From JALOAT01 sp041677345 (GTDB lineage: Bacteria > Pseudomonadota > Gammaproteobacteria > Thiohalomonadales > Thiohalomonadaceae), in the NCBI GenBank assembly GCA_041677345.1, contig JBAYQE010000078.1:1-12214 (forward strand): DNA of 12,214 nucleotides, in the 5' to 3' direction. Shown piece after piece: positions 6,412-12,214 of this stretch (positions are counted from its first letter, which is position 1; each line of letters starts with the position of its first letter). The notes below the pieces were generated by a model that was given only the letters and a program-made list of their open reading frames with translations, made no database searches and had not been told where the DNA came from. Both the position numbers and the translations under genes were made by a program.

Positions 6412-6527
6412 GGGGAAACCGCGGCGGTCATCCCTTTTTCGCGGCCGGTGGCCGCTCCTACAGAAGAAGGGTGCACCGGGCGCGAATGGTTTTTGGGGAG
6501 ACCGCGGCGGTCATCCCTTTTCGCGGC
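6412..6527. repeat. REP-like palindrome and direct repeats between speD and the Sel1 gene
   Basis: The 180-nt gap between convergent genes (6382-6561) holds no gene but a composite repeat. A block beginning GGGGAAACCGCGGCGG runs 6412-6445 and recurs at 6495-6527 with one substitution and one T fewer. The first block runs into the palindrome CGCGGCC-GGT-GGCCGCT at 6440-6456. On the minus strand this reads GTAGGAGCGGCC, ACC, GGCCGCGA (6461-6439), with the 5' GTAG typical of REP elements moved by RAYT transposases. Each block also contains ACCGC-G-GCGGT, a second small hairpin. Location at the 3' ends of two genes is typical of REP elements. Confidence 0.7.
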
Positions 6528-6561
6528 AGGGGAACAGGCCGTGGCGGGTTCGATGGGCGCG

Positions 6562-6996
6562 TCAGAAATCGAATCCGGCCTGCTTGAACAGGCGTTTGGC
6601 CTCGTCCTCGTCCTTGGCCACGCCGCGGCCTTCCTGGTAGAGCATGGCCAACGTGGTGAGCGAGCCGGCAAGGCCCTGGTCGGCGGCACGGCGGAACCAA
6701 AGGGCGGCCTGGGCCTCGTCCTTCTCCACACCTTCGCCTTCCAGGTACATGAAGCCGAGTCCGTGCTGGGCGAGTGCATGGCCCTGCTCGGCCGCGGCAC
6801 GCATCCATTTCACGGCCTCTTCCGGAGCCGAGGCACCGATGAGTCCGTTTTGCTGAATGATGGCCACGCGGTATTGGGCCTCGGGTTCACCGGCCTCCGC
6901 CAGCGGCGTGAGCAACTGCATGGCGGTGGCGAAATGCTTGCCTTCAAAAGCAGCTATGCCGCTGCTCAGTTCCATTTCGGAGTCGGTGATCTTCAT
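6562..6996 (-). CDS. Small Sel1-repeat (TPR-like) protein
   Basis: This 144-residue protein is made of Sel1-like repeats, helical hairpins that bind other proteins. Two clear repeats stand at about 72-107 and 108-143; each contains the core LG/LA-x-(M/L)-Y-x-x-G-x-GV-x-KDE, then alanine and tryptophan or leucine positions. A divergent one lies at 36-71, with QQNGLIGASAPEEAVKWM. It has no signal peptide or membrane segment, so it is probably cytoplasmic, unlike many Sel1 proteins. The ATG at 6996 is chosen because AGGAG (7002-7006 on the + strand) lies 5 nt upstream; an ATG at 7017 would add seven residues without a good ribosome site. The binding partner is unknown. It is divergent from murU. 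Confidence 0.85.
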   Translation of the reverse strand: MKITDSEMELSSGIAAFEGKHFATAMQLLTPLAEAGEPEAQYRVAIIQQNGLIGASAPEEAVKWMRAAAEQGHALAQHGLGFMYLEGEGVEKDEAQAALWFRRAADQGLAGSLTTLAMLYQEGRGVAKDEDEAKRLFKQAGFDF

Positions 6997-7027
6997 GGGG
7001 TCTCCTGCCAGGGACATCGTGGAAAGT

Positions 7028-7048
7028 AGTTGAGCATTGTAATCAACT
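7028..7048. promoter_or_regulatory. Operator-like inverted repeat over a possible -10 box
   Basis: AGTTGA (7028-7033) and TCAACT (7043-7048) form a perfect 6-bp inverted repeat with a 9-nt spacer. The spacer includes, on the minus strand, TACAAT (7041-7036), a 5/6 match to a -10 element for the Sel1 gene. No good -35 was found. The arrangement would suit a dimeric repressor site in the divergent region 6997-7128, but the match is short. Confidence 0.3.
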
Positions 7049-7128
7049 TAACCCCGCCCGGCACCCCGGCCCGGCGGAAAAGGGGGTAAAGTACGCCCTT
7101 GCCGTCCGCTTTGAAACGAAAAAACAAC

Positions 7129-7788
7129 ATGAAGGCACTCATTCTCGCCGCCGGCCGTGGGGAACGCATGCGGCCGCTCACTGACCACACCCCCAAACCG
7201 TTGCTGAAGGTCGGTGGCAAGCGGCTCATCGAATATCACCTGGACGCCCTGGTGGCCGCGGGCTTCCTGGATGTGGTGATCAACCATGCGCATCTCGGCC
7301 AGGTCATCGAGGAAACGCTCGGTGATGGCAGCCGTTATGGCGCACGCATCCGCTACTCGGCTGAAGGCAGGGCACTGGAGACCGGTGGCGGTATTTGTCA
7401 CGCCCTGCCCCTGCTCGGTCCCGGGCCGTTTGTGGTGGTGAACGGGGACGTGTGGACCGACTACCCCTTCGAGCGCCTGCGTCGCACGCCCGCGGGCCTC
7501 GCCCACCTGGTCCTCGTCCCCAATCCGCCTCAGCACGCGGCGGGTGATTTCGTGCTTGCCACCGACGGGCAGGTGCGTGCCGAGGGCGAGCCGCGTCTGA
7601 CTTATGCCGGCCTCGGTATCTTCCGGCCGGAGCTGTTCCTGAACTGCCCGCCCGGCAGTTTTCCACTGGCACCCCTGCTGCGCCTTGCCATGGCACAGGG
7701 GCGGGTCACCGGCGAGCTGTGGACCGGTGCCTGGACCGACGTGGGTACGCCGGAACGCCTCGCAGAGCTCGATCGCAGCCTTTCGTAA
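7129..7788 (+). CDS. murU: N-acetylmuramate alpha-1-phosphate uridylyltransferase (MurU)
   Basis: This 219-residue nucleotidyltransferase is close to Pseudomonas putida MurU (about 223 residues). MurU joins UTP and N-acetylmuramate 1-phosphate to make UDP-N-acetylmuramate in a peptidoglycan recycling route that bypasses MurA and so underlies intrinsic fosfomycin resistance. The signature LAAGRGERMRPLT is at 6-18, with KPLL from Lys23. VVINHAHLGQVIE is at 49-61, ETGGGI at 84-89, the metal-binding NGDVWTDY at 105-112, and WTDVGTPERL at 202-211. The start ATG at 7129 gives the family N-terminus MKALILAAG; a TTG ten codons upstream is unlikely. No Shine-Dalgarno is seen, only an A-rich stretch. 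The partner kinase gene amgK, usually adjacent, is not on either side here. A related sugar-1-phosphate nucleotidyltransferase is the alternative. Confidence 0.88.
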   Translation: MKALILAAGRGERMRPLTDHTPKPLLKVGGKRLIEYHLDALVAAGFLDVVINHAHLGQVIEETLGDGSRYGARIRYSAEGRALETGGGICHALPLLGPGPFVVVNGDVWTDYPFERLRRTPAGLAHLVLVPNPPQHAAGDFVLATDGQVRAEGEPRLTYAGLGIFRPELFLNCPPGSFPLAPLLRLAMAQGRVTGELWTGAWTDVGTPERLAELDRSLS

Positions 7789-8167
7789 GCCGTTCGCATC
7801 CGCTCTTGCGTAAGGCGTACCGGGGCGCGCGCGACCGCGAGAGCGGTGTACGGAGACTCACGGGACCTGCAGCCATTCCCTCGCTTCCCTCCGGAGAGGT
7901 CGCGTAGAAGGGGCACGTCGTTCGCCGTAGCGCGCGTCATGCCTCGAACGGTCCGGGTTTGGAGACCGGTGCCGCCCGACACGTCACAGGATGCCGTGTG
8001 CGCGTTCACCACCGCGGTGGAGTGGGACCACCGCTGTGTAGCGTTCGCGGCGCACCTCGGACGCCGTGACAGGGCGCGGCGAACCGTGCCCTTGCCACTC
8101 CTGCCCGCCGCCATCCTGCGGCGGGAACTTGAACCGACAATGTGCAGCAAGCCCGCCACACCCGTAC
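7789..8167. other. Gene-free gap with a GC-rich hairpin
   Basis: This 379-nt stretch lies between the convergent murU and DUF3618 genes. Open frames cross it, but none has a credible start, ribosome site or family similarity, and I saw no tRNA. It contains a perfect 8-bp stem, CCCGCCGC (8104-8111) with GCGGCGGG (8118-8125), around a 6-nt loop. This lies about 43 nt beyond the DUF3618 stop and may help end that transcript, though no T-tract follows on either strand. A CCACCGCGGTGG palindrome lies near 8011-8022. Confidence 0.5.
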
Positions 8168-9007
8168 TCAATGTGTGGTCGGACTTACGTCTTCACTGGC
8201 TCTGCCGACGCCTTCCTTCATGCTTTCACGCATGTGCTCCATCTCGGCACCGCCCATGTCCTTGGCCTTGTGCACCATCTCCTCACCGCGCTGTATCACG
8301 TCCCCGCTCATGGGGCCCATGGTCTCGCGCTCGCGCCGCGACACCGGGAGCCCTGCGCCGAGGAGTGCGCCCAAGGCCATTGCCAGCGCCCCGACCACTA
8401 CCGGTTGGTCGTGCATCAGGGTGCTGAAGCTGTCGCGTGCCTGCATGCCGCGCTCGCGAAGATGCTCGGCCATTTCACCGCCGTGCTCGCCAGCGGCCTC
8501 GCGGCGGTGACGTAGATTATCGGACATACGGGCAAAGCGTCCCTTGGCCTCCGACACGCGCCGCCCCATGCGTGCGCGCACGTCCGCCTGTTTCTCCGAT
8601 ACCCGCTCGCTCATGCCGTGCATGGCGCCTTTCGCACGCTCGCCGTAGCTTTCTTCCGGCAGACCTTCGGAGGTGTATTCCACATCGGCCTTGCGTCCCA
8701 TGTGCGGGGCCGCCATGAGCCAGGCGATACCGATACCGATGAGTGCCACCGGCAGCGGGTTGTCCCGCACCTGCACTGACAGGTTGTGGGCGTATTCTTT
8801 CGGTCCACCGCTCAGATAACGCAGGGTCTGGTCCAGGATCTGCCCGGGCGAGAAGCGCTGCTCGAGGGCCTGCAGCGTGTCGTACAGGTCGGCACGCGTA
8901 CGGTCCAGATTCATCTGCAGTTCTTCAGGTGTGGCGTCACCATCCATGTGCCGCGGGCGTGGAGGCTCCGCACCGATCTGGGGGGAGGTATGCATTTCGC
9001 CGTTCAT
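8168..9007 (-). CDS. DUF3618-domain membrane protein
   Basis: This 279-residue protein has a DUF3618-type segment at about 26-75: TPEELQMNLDRTRADLYDTL, then ALEQRFSPGQILDQTL. Two glycine-rich hydrophobic helices follow, at about 84-101 (NPLPVALIGIGIAWLMAAP) and 202-222 (VVVGALAMALGALLGAGLP). Between them lies a long, highly charged, probably helical stretch (105-198) rich in Arg, Glu and Ala. The tail (225-279) is Met- and Glu-rich. No signal peptide is seen; it is probably an inner-membrane protein with helical cytoplasmic regions. The function of DUF3618 is unknown. Its ATG overlaps the stop codon of the upstream holin-like gene (ATGA at 9007-9004), and GGGAG lies about 9 nt before the start. 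It is the last gene of a four-gene operon. Confidence 0.85.
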   Translation of the reverse strand: MNGEMHTSPQIGAEPPRPRHMDGDATPEELQMNLDRTRADLYDTLQALEQRFSPGQILDQTLRYLSGGPKEYAHNLSVQVRDNPLPVALIGIGIAWLMAAPHMGRKADVEYTSEGLPEESYGERAKGAMHGMSERVSEKQADVRARMGRRVSEAKGRFARMSDNLRHRREAAGEHGGEMAEHLRERGMQARDSFSTLMHDQPVVVGALAMALGALLGAGLPVSRRERETMGPMSGDVIQRGEEMVHKAKDMGGAEMEHMRESMKEGVGRASEDVSPTTH

Positions 9008-9405
9008 TTGTATTGCTCCCTCAGCAGCTCGCGATCATGGCGCAGGGACTCGGCACTGCGCTTCGGCACCAGCGCCTCGGCCTTCAAGTTGCGCCGTCCC
9101 TTTTGCAGCAGCACCGCACCGATGATGGCCACGATGACGCCGACGATGAGCGGCGCCACCCACGGCTGCTGGGTGATGGGTTCGAGCAGTTGCGCCAGCA
9201 CGATGGTCACGGCCTGCAACAGGAACAGCAAGCCTACGAAAGCCACCACGCCGCCGGTGATGAGCGACACGATCCCGCTGTTGATCTGGTTGATCTTCTC
9301 GGATATCTCCGCCTTGGCAAGGCGGACCTCGGTCTGTACCAGATCGCTGGTTTCACGCGCCAGATCGGACAGCAATCCAGTGATGGGTTTGTCGCTGTTT
9401 TTCAT
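9004..9405 (-). CDS. YqjE/holin-like two-helix membrane protein (Phage_holin_3_6 family)
   Basis: This 133-residue protein has an amphipathic N-terminal helix (LLSDLARETSDLVQTEVRLA, then KAEISEKINQ, about 11-40). Two transmembrane helices follow, at about 43-71 and 82-101, and the tail is basic. This is the layout of the family called Phage_holin_3_6, which includes E. coli YqjE. Despite the name, chromosomal members are not known lysis proteins, and nothing here suggests a prophage. Its start is preceded by GGAG at a 7-nt spacing. It overlaps both neighbours by ATGA: with the small acidic gene at 9405-9402 and with the DUF3618 gene at 9007-9004. In E. coli yqjE follows yqjD, a DUF883 gene; the order here is the same apart from the small gene in between. 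Confidence 0.85.
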   Translation of the reverse strand: MKNSDKPITGLLSDLARETSDLVQTEVRLAKAEISEKINQINSGIVSLITGGVVAFVGLLFLLQAVTIVLAQLLEPITQQPWVAPLIVGVIVAIIGAVLLQKGRRNLKAEALVPKRSAESLRHDRELLREQYK

Positions 9406-9581
9406 GGTGATGCTCCGATATCTTGTTGCTTCTGCCCGGCAACCTCGGTTTCCGACGGCTCGTCGTCGCAGGTCGCCTCACGCAGGAACAGGTCCGGGTC
9501 GTCCGGGTCCTTCCACTCGTCGTCCACTTCGTCGATGTCGGGGAAGCTGGTTTCACCCGGTTCACGTGGATGCTGGTTCAT
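9402..9581 (-). CDS. Small acidic protein of 59 residues, unknown function
   Basis: This short frame encodes MNQHPREPGETSFPDIDEVD, then DEWKDPDDPDLFLREATCDD, then EPSETEVAGQKQQDIGASP. Its ATG (9581-9579) overlaps the TGA of the DUF883-like gene upstream as ATGA. Its own TGA (9404-9402) overlaps the ATG of the YqjE-like gene as ATGA. A chance frame would not be expected to fit both junctions exactly, so I regard it as a real gene that length cut-offs would miss. It has 19 Asp/Glu against 4 Lys/Arg, so it is strongly acidic, probably soluble and largely disordered, with one Cys and one Trp. No family is recognised. It may bind the basic membrane partners encoded beside it, but that is inference. 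Confidence 0.78.
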   Translation of the reverse strand: MNQHPREPGETSFPDIDEVDDEWKDPDDPDLFLREATCDDEPSETEVAGQKQQDIGASP

Positions 9582-10132
9582 GACACGCGCTCGCTCGTGG
9601 TTGTACCGGCGGGTTCGCTGGAGTGGACCAGGGACGACTCTTCCACGTCAGCGGTGATGTGCGGCGAGGTGGCCTGCGGATATTCCCCCGGGTGTCCGCC
9701 CACGTAGGTCGACGACACACTACCCGTGCCGCTCTTGAGGAACCGTGACAGCATGAAGCCTGCGGCCAGCGCACCGCTCAGGAACACGCCCGGCTGGCGC
9801 CGCGCGTAGTCGTTCACGCGGTTTATCAGCGTACCCAGGTCCTTGTCGCGCAGATCGCCGGAGAAGCGCGCCAGACCGTCGGCGGCGCGTCGCGTGTAGT
9901 CGGCGATGGCGTCCTGCTTTTCATCCTGCAGTGCCTCCGAAGCCTTCTTCAATGCCTTGACGATGGTATCCAGTTCAGAGGCCACGGACGCACGCTGCCG
10001 GTCCATGATGTCGCGGCCCGCCGCAGTCGCCTCGTGCGCGATCCGCTCGGCTTCGCCGCGGGTTTGCTCGGCCACATTCCTGGCGCGGGACTCCGCCTCG
10101 CTGCCGACCGGTTTTTCGGTTGGGCCCGCCAT
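9578..10132 (-). CDS. DUF883/YqjD-like single-span membrane protein
   Basis: This 184-residue protein has a long charged helical region (about 10-110, rich in Ala, Glu and Arg). One glycine-containing hydrophobic helix follows at about 113-132 (RQPGVFLSGALAAGFMLSRF). A Ser/Thr-rich, probably disordered tail (138-184) ends the protein. The arrangement of charged helix, then x-P and a Gly-rich membrane helix recalls DUF883 proteins such as E. coli YqjD and ElaB, which are inner-membrane, RpoS-dependent and reported to bind ribosomes. Here, however, the span is central rather than C-terminal, so the family call is tentative. The start at 10132 has a strong AGGAGG (10142-10137) 4 nt upstream. Its stop overlaps the start of the 59-residue gene, making it first in the operon. 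Confidence 0.75.
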   Translation of the reverse strand: MAGPTEKPVGSEAESRARNVAEQTRGEAERIAHEATAAGRDIMDRQRASVASELDTIVKALKKASEALQDEKQDAIADYTRRAADGLARFSGDLRDKDLGTLINRVNDYARRQPGVFLSGALAAGFMLSRFLKSGTGSVSSTYVGGHPGEYPQATSPHITADVEESSLVHSSEPAGTTTSERVS

Positions 10133-10173
10133 GTTGCCTCCTCACAGTAAGTGATTGGAAAGGCTCTTGCGAA

Positions 10174-10181
10174 AAGTTTAG
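10174..10181 (-). promoter_or_regulatory. Sigma-S-like -10 element for the DUF883 operon
   Basis: On the minus strand CTAAACTT (10181-10174) matches 7 of 8 positions of the extended sigma-S -10 consensus CTATACTT. It lies 41 nt before the ATG at 10132, leaving a short leader that holds the strong AGGAGG. No clear -35 is seen, which is common for sigma-S promoters. The rest of the 116-nt gap (10133-10248) holds a small hairpin, CCGTG/CACGG near 10212-10227, close to the ligD stop. Confidence 0.35.
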
Positions 10182-10248
10182 AAGCGGGGTCCGGGGGCAC
10201 GTCGGCACAGACCGTGAAAAAGCACGGGCCGAAAGGTGCGGTGCAGGA

Positions 10249-12214
10249 TCACGCGAGCCCCACGATCGCTTTCATCTTCTTCGTGATCACCGCGCGGGCC
10301 GCCAGATAATCCGCCCATGGATCACCCGGCCTCTGCGCGAGGTGTTGCACGAGGTTGTCCACGCGCCAGGCATCGGAGCGCGTACCCAGTTCATTCCAGG
10401 TGAGCGGTACCGATACCGGTGCGCCGGGCCGCGCGCGTGTGGAGTAGTTGGCGATGGCGGTGGCACCCCGACTGTTGCGCAGGTAGTCGAGATACACCTT
10501 GCCGCGGCGCGCCGCCTTGGAAGGGTTGGTGGTGTAGGCGCGGGGCGCATCCTGCACCACGCTGCGCGCCAGCGCGTGGGCAAAGGCCTTCACCACGGCC
10601 CAGCCGTGACGCCGCAGCAGCGGCACGACCACGTGCATGCCCTTGCCCCCGGTGGTCTTGAGAAAGGCGGGAAGTCCCAGGGCGTCGAGGCGGGTGCGTA
10701 ATTCCAGTACCGCCTCGCAGACGCGCTCCCAGGGCATGCCCTCGTCCGGGTCGATGTCGAACACCAGGCGATCCGGCGCTTCGGGATTGTCCGCGTGCGC
10801 GCCCCAGGTGTGGATCTCCAGCACGCCCATTTGCACCAGGGCGATGACGCCCGTGAGGTCATCCACCGCGAGGTACGTGCCCGAACCCTTCTTTTCCGGA
10901 ATGACGATCTCGCGCACACCCGCAGGCACGCCGGTATGGGCGTGCTTCTGGTAAAAACACGGCGTGTGCGCGCCCTCGGGACAGCGCAGCAACGTGAGCG
11001 GGCGCCCCGCCAGATCGGGCAGGATGTGGTCGGCGATGGCTTCGTAGTACAGCGCCAGGTCCCGCTTGGTCAGTCCGACACCCGGATAGAGCACCTTCTC
11101 CGGGTTGGACAGGCGTAGACCGGCGATGCGCGTACGCAGTGTCTGCTGGGTGGGTGCGGCGGGCATGTTTTCTGCGGGTGCGGAGGGCCCAGGTGCCTCA
11201 CGCCCTACCTCACGCGGGGGCTTGTCTTCACGCAGGCCCTGGAAGGACGGCTGGCGCAATACGCCGTCGGCGGTCCACTCGACGAAGGCCACCTCGGCCA
11301 CCAGCACCGGCTGCACGAAGGTCACCACGTTCTTGCCGCTGCGGGCCTTGGGCACGGCATTGGCAAACGGCGAGGCGGGCGTGACCAGCGCATCCAGGCG
11401 CGCGCGCAATTCACGCAGGGTCCGCTCGTCGAAACCGGTGCCCACGCGGCCCACGTACACGAAGCGCTCGCCTTCATAGACGCCGAGCAGCAGCGCACCG
11501 AAGCCGGAACGCGACCCGCCCGGCGCGGAGAAGCCGCCGATCACGAACTCCTGGCGCGTCAGGCACTTCACCTTGAGCCAGTCGCGGCTGCGACCCGGCA
11601 CATAACCACGCTCGCCGTGCTTGCACACCAGACCTTCCAGCCCCAGGCGGCACGCCTCCTCGAACACCGTGCGGCCGCTGCCCTCCAGGTGTTCGGCAAG
11701 GCGCAGCGGCGAGACCGCGGTGCCGAGGTGCTCCAGCAGACCGGCGAGCAGTGCCTTGCGCTCGCGCAGCGGCCGGTGCGTGAGGTCCGCGCCGTCGGCA
11801 TGGAGCAGGTCGAAAATGAAATACACCAGATCGCCGTCGCGGCCTTCACTGAGCGCCCGCTGCAACGCGCCGAAGCTGGTGCGACCGTCGGGCAACAGCA
11901 CGGTCACCTCGCCGTCCAACCAGCCCGAGCGCAGCGGCAGCGTGCGCACGGCGCGCGCCAGGGCGCCGAAGCGTGCGGTCCAGTCCTTGCCATTGCGTGA
12001 GAACAGGGTGACACGCTCGTGGTCGATGCGGCACAGGATGCGGTAGCCGTCGAACTTGATCTCGTGCAGCCAGGCCGAGCCCTCGGGCGGGCGTTCCACC
12101 AGTGTGGCCAGCTGCGGGCGGATCATGGCAGGGAGGCGGCCCGGCGCCGGCGGCGGCTCGGCGCGGGCCTTTCCCGCTTCGCTCCAGGTGAACTCGGGAT
12201 GGCGGGCGATCTCC
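10249..12214 (-). CDS. ligD: ATP-dependent DNA ligase LigD (ligase and polymerase domains), 5' end off the window
   Basis: LigD repairs double-strand breaks with Ku by non-homologous end joining. About 654 residues are visible. The frame stays open from 10249 to the right edge: upstream of the first ATG at 12126 it reads EIARHPEFTWSEAG and a Pro-rich linker. This looks like the end of a phosphoesterase domain, so the ATG is internal and the gene continues. Numbered from 12213, the ligase domain has the AMP-accepting Lys53 in EIKFDGYR, YFIFDLLH near 131, EGLVCK at 193-198 and WLKVKC at 212-217. An OB fold follows at about 222-329 (GGSRSGFGALLLGVY, VYVGRVGTGF). The polymerase/primase domain runs from about 357, with LSNPEKVLYP, the metal-binding pair Asp486/Asp488 in VFDIDPDEG, TTGGKGMHVVVPL, and YLRNSRGATAIANYSTRA. 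This is the Pseudomonas order, ligase before polymerase. All key residues are intact. Confidence 0.95.
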   Translation of the reverse strand, partial: EIARHPEFTWSEAGKARAEPPPAPGRLPAMIRPQLATLVERPPEGSAWLHEIKFDGYRILCRIDHERVTLFSRNGKDWTARFGALARAVRTLPLRSGWLDGEVTVLLPDGRTSFGALQRALSEGRDGDLVYFIFDLLHADGADLTHRPLRERKALLAGLLEHLGTAVSPLRLAEHLEGSGRTVFEEACRLGLEGLVCKHGERGYVPGRSRDWLKVKCLTRQEFVIGGFSAPGGSRSGFGALLLGVYEGERFVYVGRVGTGFDERTLRELRARLDALVTPASPFANAVPKARSGKNVVTFVQPVLVAEVAFVEWTADGVLRQPSFQGLREDKPPREVGREAPGPSAPAENMPAAPTQQTLRTRIAGLRLSNPEKVLYPGVGLTKRDLALYYEAIADHILPDLAGRPLTLLRCPEGAHTPCFYQKHAHTGVPAGVREIVIPEKKGSGTYLAVDDLTGVIALVQMGVLEIHTWGAHADNPEAPDRLVFDIDPDEGMPWERVCEAVLELRTRLDALGLPAFLKTTGGKGMHVVVPLLRRHGWAVVKAFAHALARSVVQDAPRAYTTNPSKAARRGKVYLDYLRNSRGATAIANYSTRARPGAPVSVPLTWNELGTRSDAWRVDNLVQHLAQRPGDPWADYLAARAVITKKMKAIVGLA

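Noticed and set aside
8104..8125. GC-rich 8-bp hairpin as an intrinsic terminator
   Set aside because: No T-tract follows on either strand, so it is listed only as a hairpin.
7602..8171. A 189-codon minus-strand frame covering the murU end and the following gap, and a + strand frame 7846-8427
   Set aside because: Neither has a ribosome site or recognisable motifs; each overlaps a real gene on the other strand.
9004..9405. Holin-like gene as a sign of a prophage or lysis cassette
   Set aside because: No endolysin or other phage gene is near; the family is mostly chromosomal YqjE-like proteins.
9353..9565. A 70-codon minus-strand frame across the small acidic gene
   Set aside because: It conflicts with the frame bounded by both ATGA overlaps and is Arg/Thr-rich without similarity to known proteins.

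Overview
The window is GC-rich, densely coding bacterial DNA. It most likely comes from a gammaproteobacterium outside the enterics. The main evidence is gene order: trpG, trpD, trpC, a CRP/Vfr-type regulator, an OsmC-like protein and speD follow one another as in Pseudomonas. The CRP-like, SpeD and MurU proteins also read like the pseudomonad and enterobacterial versions. The exact genus cannot be told from the sequence; a Chromatiales/Ectothiorhodospiraceae-type organism is a guess.

Left part (1-4160, mostly + strand): tryptophan synthesis genes trpG, trpD and trpC. A Bcr/CflA-type drug-efflux transporter sits between trpG and trpD, where Pseudomonas has none. Three of the gaps (600-709, 2978-3225, 4027-4159) each hold a large imperfect inverted repeat. 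These are built from short units (CGCAAAG or CGCGGAG) spaced about 9 nt apart on one arm, with their reverse complements on the other.

Middle (4160-7788): the CRP/Vfr-like gene (- strand) converges on trpC and diverges from a YhfA-like OsmC protein. Next comes speD (S-adenosylmethionine decarboxylase), read from a TTG start. It is preceded by a leader with a candidate promoter and a strong terminator-like hairpin only about 40 nt before the start codon, which looks like transcription attenuation. A REP-like repeat lies between speD and a small Sel1-repeat protein on the other strand. Divergent from that gene is murU, a peptidoglycan-recycling nucleotidyltransferase.

Right part (8168-12214, - strand): a tightly packed four-gene operon for small membrane-associated proteins. 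It runs DUF883-like protein, a 59-residue acidic protein, YqjE/holin-like protein, DUF3618 protein. Each of the three junctions is an ATGA stop/start overlap, which is the best evidence that the 59-codon frame is a real gene. The layout recalls enterobacterial yqjD-yqjE, a stress-linked membrane module, and a sigma-S-like -10 element lies just upstream. Upstream of the operon, and running off the right edge, is ligD: its ligase and polymerase domains are complete, and the N-terminal phosphoesterase domain is presumably outside the window.
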